A DNA stretch of 64,000 nt from Blasia pusilla (Eukaryota; Marchantiophyta; Marchantiopsida; Blasiales). Both the position numbers and the translations under genes were made by a program. Below are positions 46,194 to 61,100 of this stretch, piece by piece (positions within the stretch are counted from its first letter, which is position 1; every line of letters starts with the position of its first letter). The stretch covers positions 4,092,001 through 4,156,000 of the forward strand of contig CM114271.1 in assembly GCA_050084515.1 (NCBI GenBank), in the 5' to 3' direction. The notes under the pieces were generated by a model. It made no database searches and was not told the origin of the DNA. It was given only the letters and a program-made list of their open reading frames with translations.

Positions 46194-49100
46194 CTAGTAA
46201 GTGCGAGATGGATCAAATCTCCGAATACCCTCCCGCTTGTAGTAGGGTGTATTCCCAATAGTTTTACTAACGTATTCTGTGTAAGGCCGTGGTGGGGGTG
46301 TGCGACTGAACCCCCGGGTCGGGGGTGGTGTTATGTCACCAGAACTACTGTACAGGGGACCATCAGATGTAGAATCAGGTCCTTGCAATATGGGCTCTGG
46401 GACAGGGCGTGGTAGATCAAGTAAACGAGCACATAGGATGAGTGGCAGGACAAGCAATGCCACTACTAGGACCACAGCAGTCAGTATGGGCTTTGCCAAC
46501 AGTGACACTGCCGTTTGATGTTCAGCACTGTAAATTACAAATCTTTCCTCCTCTTGACCTGTCCAAGTCCATGAAAGATTCAATATGTCATGTACTCTCC
46601 TGTGGCGACACATCAATTTCGCTGTCCCCATAGTTTTGATACAGATAGACATGTGAGGAAATGAAATTTCAGTGCGAGGGCTAATTCTATACTTCGACGA
46701 TAGGATTGCACTACACATCAAAACTTGGTTGACCCTACAACTATTTGATTACACAGCTCTAACACAATGCCGCGCGAATGTATAAAGTATATTCTCATGA
46801 TATGTTGCTTATAGACCATATACGCAACAAAAGGGGCAAGTTACTGGTGAATGCTTCACTGACGAAAGCCTCCATGTTGAAGCCGCCCAATGTTGAAAAA
46901 GCAACAGCAAGCAAGAGGGAAAGGGTTTTCAGAGGATGACTGCTTACCTCCTGGTTGGATGGAAAATACCAGTCTATCTGTGAAGGGTTGATCATCCGCA
47001 ATCAGCTTAACCTACAGTCAGATTTTACAAGCATAAGGCATCAGATGTTTTATTCCTTGTCAGAGAATAGTGAGATTGATGCACTGTTATAAGAAGAGAT
47101 TGTCAAAACTCTAAACTGCTACACAGTAAGCTGAAGAGATTTAAATTTCTACATCCTCATCACCTCAAAGTTTGCCCTTGAAGCTATGCCAAAGTTTACA
47201 CTGGTATCAGATATTTTCTCCACCACCATAACATCAGTTCTTCCCCAGGAAACTTTCACTTTCCCTGTCCCCAACAAGAACCTCAACATTAGTTTCAAAA
47301 CATTTGGAAAACCACTGGCATTATTTTGTCACCTAGAACCTGTTTGTAACTAGACACAAAAGCTCATTTGACCACTGGAAGAAACAGATTTTACCGGTTC
47401 ACTGTTCGCAGCAAATGGCAAAGTACTGAATGGCCAGAGAGATCTTAAATCAATCCTAGAATTTTGTCTACCTCAGTAACAAACCAATAGGCACACCCTT
47501 ATCACTGAAGACCGATTGCCATCAACTATCTATGTGACAGAATCATTGGTTGTAAAGGGGAGCATAAAAACCAGTATTGCCGACTATGGAAATCAAACTT
47601 CTGTTTGTTGTGGGCGAGAGATGAAGCTGTTCAGAAGCATTCCAGTCATCCACTATGAGTCAGATACAGAATTTACAAACTATTCAATTGCCAAAGTACC
47701 ATCCTCCCAGTCAGTCATACTCTGATTATGAAGGATGTCAACATGGATGCCTGGTAAGCAGAGCAACCAACACTAAACCGGAGTGATCTGTGCCTAATGA
47801 ACAGAAATCACTTACAAACGTAGCTTGAGTATGTCAGTAGCACACAGCAGGTATACTACAGAAGCAATGTTCCTTACCTCCTGTGGTGTGTTAACAATTT
47901 CAAACCCCCCTACTAACAATGTGTCAACACTGCCAACAACTGGTGGGTCACCAGGAACATTGGCCTTGATCGTCATTTGGACCGTGCCATTAGAAGCCCG
48001 TCCAGAGGACAACAATCTCTGATTTTCCTCAGCACGATGAACATTGTACCACAGTTGTTGTGGTGTGTAAGCAAAAAATACGCAATAGAAGCTGCTGAAA
48101 CCCGGCTCCCTCCAAGGCACCACAAGCCTGATGGAAAAAATTCACTGAGGCATCAGCTGTGTTGGTTCAAAAGATCGAGCAGTGAGAAATGAAGTGCGAT
48201 GGGCTAAAAATAGATGGCGCATTTGCACATATTGCTCGTGACACCCCACCAAGTCATTGTCTGAGACTTCTGAGCATCTCTCAATATGACTCAGTCGGAA
48301 ACCTACCCAAGGAAAGCTGGCTTCAACTGGCACTCATATGACACCTCCTGGTTCTCTCCAAGAATTCCAGCATCAAGTCCTTGACTGTCACTGCCGTAGA
48401 CAAATTATAATAACTGTCAGGCTCAAACTCACACACAAGCTACATTCTTAAAATGATTTCAATGCCCTTTCAGAGTACTTTCTAGCATCGATATTATTCT
48501 GCTGGGTCACAATTCCAATCAATGCTTCCAGCTCAGCTGGACCAACTGGTTGGGTGAAAAAATATTCTTAGCCTTCATTGAAAAGACACCTTGCTATTTG
48601 TAGTCGATGAGTAAAAAGTTCAAGACCTGAATTGAACGGGAAAGCGGTAACCCTCTTCATGAAATGGCATGTTTGTCAGCTCCCTGAAGTTCTTTGGTGT
48701 CTCGATGGTCACCGAGGCAATCTGGACCACTGTCACACTTGTATATGTTGTCAACCGTGAACCAGTGAAACTCACTGGCACCCAGAACAAAGCAAATGTG
48801 ACCCACATTAGTAGGTGTGTAAAGGACCCGCTGGTTCATCCCACTTGTGTCACCTGACAACACCAGTGCAATCAATAATGGACAGAAAGTACGATAATTT
48901 GTGGCCGGGCAATTCACTGCCTGAGATGAAACCTGACTATGTAGTCATAAAACAGGGATGATAGCCATCACATGAGGTTGCAATTGCTTACCAATAGCAG
49001 TACCCTGGCCCACAGCTTTGGCATGACCTGTGTGACGATCGATCTCAATAACCTTTGGACTATCACTTGTCCAGTGACCTCTCTCACCTTTTGGCATGCC

Positions 49101-52100
49101 TGCAACATATAAACCTGCCACAAATACCCACATTTGCAGCAATAGCCAACACTGACTATGTTCGTCAAAAGGTGCTAGACAACCAGATGGAAGTACAATA
49201 TTCCACTGCCTCACTCATCCTGAAGAACTTGAATATCAATTTAAATAGACAAGCAGCTTTTGGGAAGCACTTGAACACATATATTCATGTCATACAAGAG
49301 AATGAATGGACTGGCAAATAATCGATGGGGACTGAAGATGGCCATGGGACTTGAATGGCAATATTCACAGTACCAAGGTATGCCCGACCATGCAAGATAA
49401 GTGACGACCAAAGAGACGAAACTTGCAGGAACCCACCTTTTCCTATGATAGTGAAGTTGACACGACCACCAATGTGAATGGATGGATTTCTTGGGCTTAC
49501 AAAAGCGCCCACTTTGATCTGCAGGTTCAAGATTATCAACAGTCTTCATCATGTGCACAAGGAATGACAACCGAGTCCTTGGAATCCTCAACCAATATTA
49601 ACCTTAGAAAACTTTTATACAGGAGAGTGAAACAAATCGTATCTTTGGACCAAGAACACCAAAATCATGTTATGGCCAATTATTTACTCATCTACATAGA
49701 ACTGTGTCACAAGGCCTGGGCTAATGTGAAGTTTTCTTTTGTTGACGCTTTATCTAACATCAACTCTTTGAATTCAATGTTTACCAGGATGAAGTCAGAA
49801 ACTTGTGGAAGACCCTTGTAAGATATGCGCACAAGGGCTGTCCCTTGTTGTAGTGCCTGCATGCCACCAACAATGTCAGAGGAACATGATCGTCCTAATA
49901 ATTTCTCATCTTCTTGTACCATGCAGCAAATGTCGTGACCTTGGACAAAATCCTCTGTATTGTTCCTAGATGCGTTTCCGGAATGTTACATCACCTTCAG
50001 TATAAACCATAGTCAAACCACACACCCTAGCCAGAGTTGAACAAACACAATATCAAAAAACCCATTTTCAGTTACCTGAACAGTTATGCTGGGGCTGCAA
50101 GACTTTTCATGATGCTCACATTCTGTAACTTTCGCTGTTACAATATCTGCTCGATTTGTTTCCAACACCAGGAGAGTAGCCCCCACACCAGACTCATAAA
50201 ATGGCGTTCCTGAATCAGGAAAGAAATGTGTCACTAAATAGAAACTATACTGGGAGTTTAAATGTGAAATTCTCAATAGTGAACATGAAAAATCCATGTA
50301 CATATTGATCCATTGAAAGGACACTTAGTAAACTGCAACCCGCCTTAGAGGCGTTTGAAGGAAGCTTACCAAACTCATCTGCGAGAGTGACAATATATTG
50401 CTGACTTGAACCAACTGAAAGCTCCGCAACATGATGTGGGAAGTCATTCCTACCAACCATCACTTGAGCAACCTATATGGAATCATAAAGAAGTAAGTAA
50501 AAAGCATCTAAGATTAATCTCTGTCCGTCAAGGTGAAAAATTCAACATCAGTTGAGAACTCTTGATTTTATGCAATAATTGTTAGATATTCAAAGCTCTT
50601 CCTGTGGATTATGACAAGCATCCAAACTAGTAAGTTGTATAAGAAACCCCTACCACATCCATGGTACTCAAAAGAGTAAGAAAACTAAACCCTATGGGAA
50701 ACTCCACTCTTTGAAATGGGCATGTAAGAGATAGCTGGTGATGCCATCCACACATCTCATCCAATGCCTCCAACACCAGCTAGAATGAGTTCTGGTTAGG
50801 ATCGCTTAACTTGGGTTATCAGATCCTGCTACTGCTGTTGGTGAGACTACTTCTCAGAGGACTCTCTCCTCACCCTTTCATACGTATGATTGGATTTTCT
50901 TCCTTGGCTGCCCTTTGTTTCTTTCTTGATGGGCTATTTCATCATGCCTCAAATACCTCCTTCACCTTCAAGCTAGTGAAGTTTACAACATAGAGAAAAA
51001 ATCCTGAGAAGCTCACCTCTGCCACTCGAACACAGGCTGCAATTTCAGCCCGCCCAGTGTTGCGATCCCGTGCATGAATGCAAGCCACCTCTAACCTCTC
51101 TGAGGTGCGGATCCTCCCATCCTCCGATACACTGATTACACCCATGTCACTGCTTCCTTCCTGTTCAATGTCCACAAAAGGCGGAACGCATTGTGAGGAG
51201 ACTCTTATAAACTAGAACTACTGTCAGACAGGTTAAAGGGGATTCACATGGTAACTGATTAGATGAAGAGCTTTAACAGTTAAGGCATATATACATAGTT
51301 ACACTAAATTTGCTATCATCTACTGGTCCCGATATTCCAGATTTACAATATCCATGTGAATAAGAAATATGTCTAAAATTACACAATAAATGATATAAAT
51401 TTAGAGGACAACAATCCCCAGTCATGAAACCAAGGTTTCCCATAGTATGAGCCACTTAGCAGCTAAGCTTCATACTCACATGCATGACTGTGTACAGGAC
51501 ACTTTTGGTGATGCTTCCCCCAGAGTCCATTCGAGCAGGAAACTGCCCAGTCCATTGAGGGAGCAGATTTGACGAGAGATAATGAGGTCGGAGTAGCCAT
51601 GTGGCAGGTATGCCAAGGGCTAATGGGGGATCAGGCACCACCCAAATAGTGTCTGACGCAGTATACGCTTTTGACTCAATCCCAAAGTTACATGTAAATG
51701 ATACAGATACTTTGGCTCGTCCTGCAGATCTGCAAACTCAGAATCACAGATAGGCATTTAAATAAATGGGTCATACTATGAGGAGATGCAATGAAAGAAC
51801 CCAACAATTAATACAAAATAGTGTTGGGATTAAAGATCTTCTCATACAAAAAAATCCCGCTACAAGGTCTCAAGGATGATCCTGTATCATAGAAACAAAA
51901 CATGTGATTAAACTGAGTGCAGTATAAGAGCCGCGGAAGCATCATCAAGATCCAAACTTTACCTGCCAATAATTCTAGCAGAAAATCCTTCCTCGGTCCC
52001 TAAGAACCCTTCATGCCCATAAACATGGCTTGACAATGCTTGCTTTCTATGAGCAATATCATTTGACTCCAATTCAGTCCCATCACCATTCCTGCCAAGA

Positions 52101-55100
52101 CCCTCTGCATGCCGAAAGACTAGGACCTGCATGAACAGATCATTAGAGAAAGAGAAATTAAACCTCCAAGTTGCTTACTTATGAACTAAGACGAAAACCT
52201 GGGCTGGTAAGACATGAGCTCCAAATACTGTGTACTTGGGTACCTCACCTGCTCGTTAGTGATGGACCACTTGTAATCGCTACATAGTGCAGAGAATGAC
52301 AGCAGATCTTCCTGTAAAATGATAGCAGATATAGATTAGTTACACTAATCTACATGGTTGATATACAGCAGACGACTCCACCAATCAAACCCACTTTGAA
52401 ATGGGCCGGAAAGAAAGACAGGTAACACACTAGCTTATCTATCCCTCACCCAAATCACTAAATAGAATTCCACTATAAGATAGTGCCAAAATTGTCCCAC
52501 GATTAGCAGCAACAGGCCAAGCTCAGGGTCTGATCCCATGAAAGCCGAGTGTCAACACTCCACCAGCCTCACAGATCTGGTGGCCATCATACCATCCCAA
52601 GAGAACTGGCCTTGCAGAAGGTCACATGTTGTTGTCTAATACAAAGCAATTAAATGTCCTTGAGTCAAATTTGATTTCCAGCCGCAGTGGCGAGCAGAGA
52701 CTTGTGTGGCACTGGGTCAGGTCTTGAAATGTTGTCAATAGCTGACATTCAGTTCCCCAACCCTTCGTCCAGTGAATATGCTAAAAACAGAAGTGAATGC
52801 CCTGCAATTTATGGGACAAAAAATAGTTGGCTACCCCTTGACAACCAGACATACCTCAGTCCCAGTAGGGAAAATTGACATTTCCCTGTTCACACCGAGC
52901 TGCCCTCCTTTGACATTCAGAACTGGGTTGAAAAGCACTTGAACACGCACTTCCGTGGAATCCTCGGTGATTATAATTCCCCCCTGGCCTCGTGCTTGAG
53001 CATGGACTGTCTGAGGACCACCAAAGTCAAGGCTCCAAGATCAGACCATCATACCATCCGTTTCAGTACAAACTAATGAACTTTCCACAATTAACAATAG
53101 AGATTGTCTGCAACTCTCGAGAGAACTTTTTCCTTTGCAGAAATTTGTAAGTAAAAGATGTTACAAGAAGATACATACCACACTACCAGGCATGTTTGCC
53201 TGCAGCCTGCCAGTCAACCTATCAACAGCAGCAACCTCTGTGTTGGAGGTTGAAAACTCAATAGAAGCTCCCACCCGTGGACCACCTTGTGCAATCAACT
53301 GGTTGTTGCAGAAATAATCCCACATAGTATTAAAACAGGCACGCACAAGTAGTAAAACTGAAAATACTAGTGCTTCGACAAAATAGGTGCAGAATCCTAA
53401 AGCTAACCACCGATTAGCTATATATTGTCAACAAGTGCACATACAGTTGGAGGGGAGTGGTGAACTTGAAGAGATTGTACCAAAGCTACTAGAACCAACT
53501 TTAGAATTTTACTGGTGACATTGTATGAGACTCCAGAACATTACTTACCACATACTCGACTCCTGGAGAAATCACCAAAAAAGGGGGATGTATGGATAGA
53601 GGAGCGAAAACAGAGATCCTCCCAAACTCACTGAGAACTTCCTGACCGGTAGACTTTTGAACAGATACCTGTAAAAGTGGTGAAGAGAATATTCAGCCCC
53701 GCATTCTTACTCAGAACGTGTGAGAATAATAAGCAGAATTGCTTTTACTACAGTATCAAGTGAAGCAGGGCAGAAACATCCACACATAAAATATGGATGG
53801 GAAAAAGCCCATCAAGGCATCACCATGGGGGCACCCAAGGAGTCAAGAAACATCAGGGTTACAACCAGCTGAGGAATGATCTTAGAGCCAACGAAAGTAG
53901 CCATTCCCAGAATTACCAACTGAAAGCAAAACAATTTACGCCAGCTGTGTGCTTAAGACAGACTAGATCCACCTTCCGATCACAGGTTTGTGAAAATGGG
54001 CCAAGCTGAAGTATTTACATGAAGAGTTGTAGTGAGGCCCACACTTGCTCCACGGATCATGAATATATTCGCATTTACTTCCCCTGAGGCTGATCTCGGC
54101 ACTTTCACAACCTCCACAACCTCATCTTGTGTACGAACTTGCACATTCATGAATGCCAACTTGGAAAAAAACAAACAAGATATGAGATCAAGGTTGTCTT
54201 GCCACACTGCTTCATTCAATACTTATGAAAATGGTGCTGATCTCCTCTGAATATAAAACTAGACGCCATCTCCCGTGTTAAATTGTATGCTCCTTTAAGA
54301 AAGTGTGGCTACGAATCCACAAAGAATTATATCAGGACCCAACAAATACTTTGATTAACTGCTACAAAATACCTGAGATGGATGAAATGTGTTTCCTGCC
54401 TCATCACCAGCTTCAAGCTGAATTGTCATATTTGAACCTAGCTGCATGGAAGAACATGACAATGGGTTCTTATGATCGACCTAGAAAGTGCTAACATGAG
54501 GAAAATCTACTGCCACAAAAAAATCAAAGTCAAATTTCAGCAATCCAGGAAATGGCCTCGGGAGAATCTGGAGTAGACAATGTGGAAAAAAATTTCTCAA
54601 GTTGTTTATTCTAAGTAGCACTTGCATCCAAATGTCTGGATTTACCCCTGCCTACCAGAATGCTTGCATCTTCAGGGATAAGCATCTTGACCCAGGCAAC
54701 GTCAGCAACAGAAACCTGCACACATCCTTTCCAATCTCCTGAGAACCTTTACTGAAAGTATAAGTAAAACCACCTGAGATCTGTCTTACACTATCTAACC
54801 AACGATCTTACTATCCAAGATCCTTGGTGAGGATAAGTAGTCAACAAAAGCTTCTACAATATATCCTACAGATGACAATTCAAACAAGATAGAAATCACC
54901 TACATAAGTCTGTGCTTCGCCCAAAGTTCTTACACAAACTTTCTATACAGTGCCTAAGACTTTTTAGCAGACTGAAAGGATTGATAAAATGTCAAAAGCT
55001 AGTATTTAAAGTTCAGTACACACCACTCCAGATGTTTCAGATGGCGTTGAAAGACCAACATCCCGGACATTGACAATAGTTGAACCTAAACCCTTGGCAC

Positions 55101-58100
55101 CAACCACGAGCTGGAGGCGGCCCACAGTAGGAGGCTGATGACTCAAAACAGCAACTCTGGGGTCTTGGACCTGACTCTCAACATCAGAGGTACCTCCTAA
55201 CACCAAAAAGTTTGCCTGAAATGCAGATAGGATACCATAAACCTCAGACGTAAACCTAGCAAAAGGACACTTACAAAAATCAAGACATTGTATTGACCTT
55301 CAAATAATCTCCAAGATTGCAATTCACATGACCCTGAATATTGACAATTACCATATAAACAGACAGTAAAGAACAAAGAAACCAAGAAATCAAAATCCAG
55401 GGCAAGAGCCTTGAGCAGCTTATGTGATCTGATGCAAACATCACTGGTTAGTACTACAACAAGTCAAGATTTTGAGAACGGGGAGTTTTGTTGCATATAC
55501 CTTGGCACTAGGGTGTAAGAATAGGAGTATCTTTTTGGGTTCAAGACGTAGGGCGGTCACAAGCTGCCAAAGAGCAGAGACAAGAAAAGCAAGTAGTGTA
55601 AGGCAGGTACAAGTCAAGAAAGCTCTGCTTTGGTAGTTGGAACAACTGCTACATTACGATACAAGGATGCTTGCAAACTCAGAAGCAACTCACATCAGTA
55701 GTTCAGAATGGGAATGACCAGATTCACTCAAAATATAACCAAGAGCTACAATGCCTGTCGAACCTGCAAAGGAACTGTGTCTCTTAGTAGTGCTTTTGAC
55801 AATGCCAACAACTTGCCCACACGGGACAGTGTATGTGTGTCCACAAGAGTGCCCGGAATAAGTTCATGAACTCCAACCCCTACAAGACACTGTCCAGAAA
55901 ACCAACACGTCACTCACACAGCACATAATAAAAGACCAATCAAAATCTGAAAAATGACATGATTATGGACAACCCACTAGAGAAGTGGCTATAGACGCAT
56001 ACCACAGTGAGTAATAACATTCCCTGTGTGAATACTTTGAATGACCCTCATTGTGTGAGAACATTAGGCCAAGGAATCTCAGAAACACCATTTATCAATC
56101 TTTACAGTCAATACATAGTTGTCCGTGAATACCTCTCCTGAGATGGTGCCAAGCGTAAGATACCTCTCCCAGGACCCATCTTCGTGTGACAAATCCGATT
56201 TCTTGGCTGATTGCCAGTGAGCAAGCCCACTGCACTCACTAATAGTCCAACCCAGGAACAATGAAGATGCATTTGCAAAGGGCCTGGTAGAGGTCATAGC
56301 CACCGCAGAAACTCGAATTGTACGACTATTTATGACAGTAAAAGGAACTGTGCGGACACGGTTCCCATCACGTTCTGCTTGAGCAGCACTCTTGATATGA
56401 TGCAGGTTGTTCTCTGCCATTAAATTCAAAAGCCACTTAAAAGGTTAAATCCATGGTCCTACAGAGTTCAGTTGCATGACACCAGTAATAAAAACATAAC
56501 ATCTACTTTATTGAATTCGCAACTCCAGAATGATACTGAAGAAAACAAGTAACTTTTACAAAACTTACCTGGCTCATCAACAAGGAGAACAATGGACGAT
56601 GGTACTGCGCAGATAACAGGCAGCGACACAGAAGCTATAGCTCGTTTAGGGTGATCATCACCAACCAAATTACCACGATGGAACGAAAGTGACTGCAATA
56701 CAATTGCTAGAATTAGTGGGAACCACGTTGAACATCTGCCCAGAACAGTCAAAAAGGTAATCTAAAATATGCCTTCCGCTGATGAAAAAAGCTACACTAT
56801 TTCAGAGACCTCAACTATCCTTTTGAAACAGAACAGACTGAGGCAGAACGGGCAGAAAATCCAAATGCACCTAAGATTAAGTTTGCCATATTGCAGCTTC
56901 TTTAACCAAACCACGACAAATAGTCCAGAAGAGGAAAATTTTAGGCAAGCACCCACATGATTCCCCAAACCAGTGCATGTGAGTAGGTAAACTCTTCCCG
57001 CACCCTCATTTAGCTGAGTTACTGCTACTCCAGAAGAGTTTCCTCCACCTCGACCATCATCCAGGCAGGATTCCACGAATTCAACACCTTGACGCCATCT
57101 TTCTGGACCTCCCAGCACTTTTACTCTCATGCTGCTCCCCATTGTGAGCAGTAATTCTTTCAAAATCCCATGAGAAAGACTTGAGGAATCAATAACAGCT
57201 TCCTTATCACGACCCTTGACAGCATAGCCACCAAACTGGTTCCCATCTCCGACCTGTTCTATTGACAAGGGCATGTAGGCAGCAATTGTCCATGACGTTT
57301 CCAAGACTGGCTGATGCACGTCAAGATCCTGGGTACTGATGAGAAATTTCCTGATGTCTAACGAGGCTGTAATTGTAGCCCGACCTCCTCTTGTTGCTAG
57401 AAGCAGAGCCCATGCACATGCACTGGAATGTACGCCATCAATAGACTGTGTTTCCAAGTCAGCTAAACCTTGGGGTCCTGATCCTGATTGTAGTAGTGGG
57501 AGGATCTTACTCGTCTTGTTCAGTTGCAGGAAAGCGTTTTCACCCCCAAAGATCTCCCACTGTACAAGGGGACTGAATGAATCACACTGAGAGTAAAATT
57601 TGCCTGCATTCCCAACAATTCATCAACACGCAATGTAGAGAGAGTAAAAAAACGGAACCATGTCACAGAGATAAGACTTTCGCCACCCAATAGTACCAAA
57701 CGTCCTTATGCACCATCTTCATGAGCTCCTAATAATTTCCAGGCACTCATGCAATACCTTGAATCTAGAAATAGGAAAAGTCCAAAGTCACACATTGAGA
57801 CTACTGCGCCAGCAGTGCAGTTTAAAACTATATCAACACTGACCTTCCAAAGTATGCAAGCTGACAGCAACTGGAAGTGAAGATGGAATCTCAACTTCTA
57901 CTGACAGCCCAGGAACAACATTCATGTATGCTGGTATCGAGACCTCAATAGCAACCTGGAAAATCAGCAGCAAGAGCCTCAATTGGCATTCACATCAAAG
58001 GCTATTAGGCTAGTTATGATCTGTAAAACTCAGGCTCATAAATTTTGTTTTTACAAGTTTTGTATTACTGGATACAAAACTGTGAATATACAAGTGCATA

Positions 58101-61100
58101 CGCCTGCACATCTCTTCACAAGAATAAAACAGACTGCACCCATTCATAATACCCGTGATACTCAGATAGACAATGTCATCAGAAAAGAAGGCAGTAGTGT
58201 TGAACAGACCACAAGACTAAACTCTGAGTCAGATTTTACAATTTTCATTCCATCATATCTTGTGCGAGGTTCAAGCAACCCAACTCACCTCATCACTGTT
58301 CAGAGGATCCCGAACAGGAGAGACACGAATCAAAGCTCGACCCAAACCGTGAGATTTAACAACCCCGAGTGCATTGACTGTGGCTACTGTGGGAGTTGAT
58401 GATGACCACCAATAGTCTGCTGGTTTTTCTCCACAACCTGGTTCAGTTTGTACAAATCCAACCATCAATTTCAAGGCAAACTCAAATGTTTTTTGGGAGA
58501 TTCTCATTAGCACTTCTACCGCTTGGTGTCCCCTGAAATGAAGAAACATGAAATCCAAAGAAAACAGAATATTTTTTATGTTGATGACAAGATAATGAAG
58601 AGAATAGGAAATATTGTGGCCATTGAATCATATTTTCACCAATTCCAACTTGTTTGCTGATTAACAGTCCAATTTCATAAACTGAGCTGAAGGGTAAGAA
58701 CAAAGAAAGGAAGTCTATATATATACCTCCTTCCACAGATAATCGGTACTGTTGAGCATGCCCAGGGATCCATGGAAGTAAGACATGACCAGAGTCATCT
58801 GTCGCAGGCACTACAATACGAACTGGACTGCACACTCTCACCTTCTGTTCCTCCCTCAAGATCTGTAACAACCAAATCAGATGCAAGAGGATCAAACCTC
58901 TTGATTCCAAGCTGAGACACTATACTAGGTTACAGTCCTATCACAACAGATCCTGGTCACAACACAGCCAAATTCCTGAAACTTCCTGGATGTTATAAAA
59001 TCTTAAGTTTTCTGTCATCTTAACAAACACACATTTATACAAACCCAATCTAAAATGAAAGAGAACCACCTGAAACACAAGATTTGGACCTGCAATTATC
59101 ATCCAGCATTTGAATGACGATGAACTTTCAGAGGAATATCACAGCCAAAGTTTCCAAAATTATTTCTAGAACTCCCAAACATGTATTACCTCTTTGTTAG
59201 CAATCGCCCACTCTCCAGTGACAGCATCCTGGACCATACTTCCATGAGCCAGTGTGGCCACTAAGGTACCAGTTCCCTCCTTGATAGTATGAAGTAGGGA
59301 ACAATTTTGCCAACCCTGCTCAACTGCCACATCCTCAGGTATATTGTCAACAACCCAAACACCTTCATTTTCATATACCCAGCTCAAGTCGTTGTCCTGT
59401 ACAAGTACACGATAACAATAAGCCTTTTCCTACCACTTATAGTAGCTTACCAACTGCCAACGTTACTTAAATGGCATCTAAAATGAAAGTTATATTGGAC
59501 TTGTAGCAAACCATTCCTCTACAGCTCTACAGAATGTGGGTGTCCATGATTTCCAACTTAAACTACAACAGTCTCCAGATTTCATTCAAAGCTTCACTGA
59601 AAACTGAAAAGCCTCTAAATCACTGATACAGGACGTCAATTGAAATCTAGGGACTAAAGAGAAAGCAAAGTCAGATCACACTGGCTGTACCTTGGTTAGC
59701 TGTAGTGGATGAGTACCAGATTCCCATGAAAACGTGAACACTTGTACCACATACTTGCGACCAACAACAAGTTGCCAGGGGATGTCTGAGGAGGTGATGG
59801 AAGATTCTTTAGGGCTTATGCGAACTCCGTTGGCAGACAGAGGAGTCAAAGATAACCGCAAGCTCACTGGAGTTACAACATGCACTGTGGAAGTCTGCTG
59901 ATGCCCAGCAACTCTTGTGTCTTCAACCACCACAGTGGTGACTCCATGAGTTCGTCCAACTACCCTACCCATGAAAGGGTCTATCTCCGCCACAGATGAG
60001 TTAACAATAAACCAATGATGATGTGGAGAGGGTAATTCCAACACTGCAATCACCAATGCAATGGATAAGATTTGAAGTTCATTAAAGAAGAACACCAATT
60101 AAAATCTTTTCACGAGTGGACAAACAAAGACCATGCCTAACAAGAAGGAAAGGTAATACAAACACAACAGTTTGCAATCACTTTGGTGTGCCACACCCAT
60201 GGCACTACAAAGAGCAGGCATCATAAACAATAAAGTATAATTGAGTGATCTCCAAGACCTTAGTGCAAAATTAGATGCCACTCAGATTAGACCTTTTCGT
60301 ACTTAAAGAAGTTCACATAAGATCAAACCTGTTGCCATATTCCGTCGCACAGTTTTCAGAGTGAATTGCAGGTGCGTGCCAGGGATTATGTAAAGAGGTG
60401 ATGGGGGCTCCAGAAAGACAGCTTCAGCAACTGTCAAAACTACCACATCCATTAAATCTTCAAAGTGTGGCTCCAATAATTGTGCCGTGATTTTCTCTTG
60501 GCCTGCGCTAATTCCTTTGACCACATACAGGTCAGAGTCAAGTCCCTGCAGAGATAGGAATCCAGCCAATTGAAGAATCAATTCCCAACCTCAGAACTTA
60601 TACAAGTCAAGAAAATCACATTATTAGATCTTTGACTGAACTTGGAGAAGCTATATTCCACTGAACTTGCCTCATTGATATAATGACAGAAAGCATATGA
60701 CATGCAAAGTGCAACCAAAAATTACATGCCCCACAGCTTTAGCTGTCCAATCTAATCCATCAATTCTTGGAACCCAAAGAAGATGGGAATTTCTCAGATG
60801 GACAAGGTTTCCTAGGGGCTTCAGGAAGTATTTTACAAACCCAAGTATAAAAAGACTACCCCGACTCATAACAAAGCTGAAAACCACTTACGGTCTGCTC
60901 CAGCTGAATCTGAGTTTGAATTTCTTCATCCTCCAGGGCTGTATCCTTCAAGGGCACATGTGTCAATCTGTGGGACACAGAATCACCAGATGGATTTACA
61001 GGGGATAGCTGCCACATAAATTGCAACCCAACTAGAGAAGAGAATATGTTATCTGCATTAACACAGTCCCACTTTCAGTAACAATATAATACCAATATGC

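Noticed and set aside
58482-58558. Alternative earlier start for GP210 exon 8
   Set aside because: The acceptor at about 58539 would put a TAG in frame; the acceptor before 58437 keeps the frame and the family alignment.
60672-60887. Extra GP210 exon between exons 3 and 4
   Set aside because: Exon 3 joins exon 4 in phase without it, and its peptide does not fit the family order.
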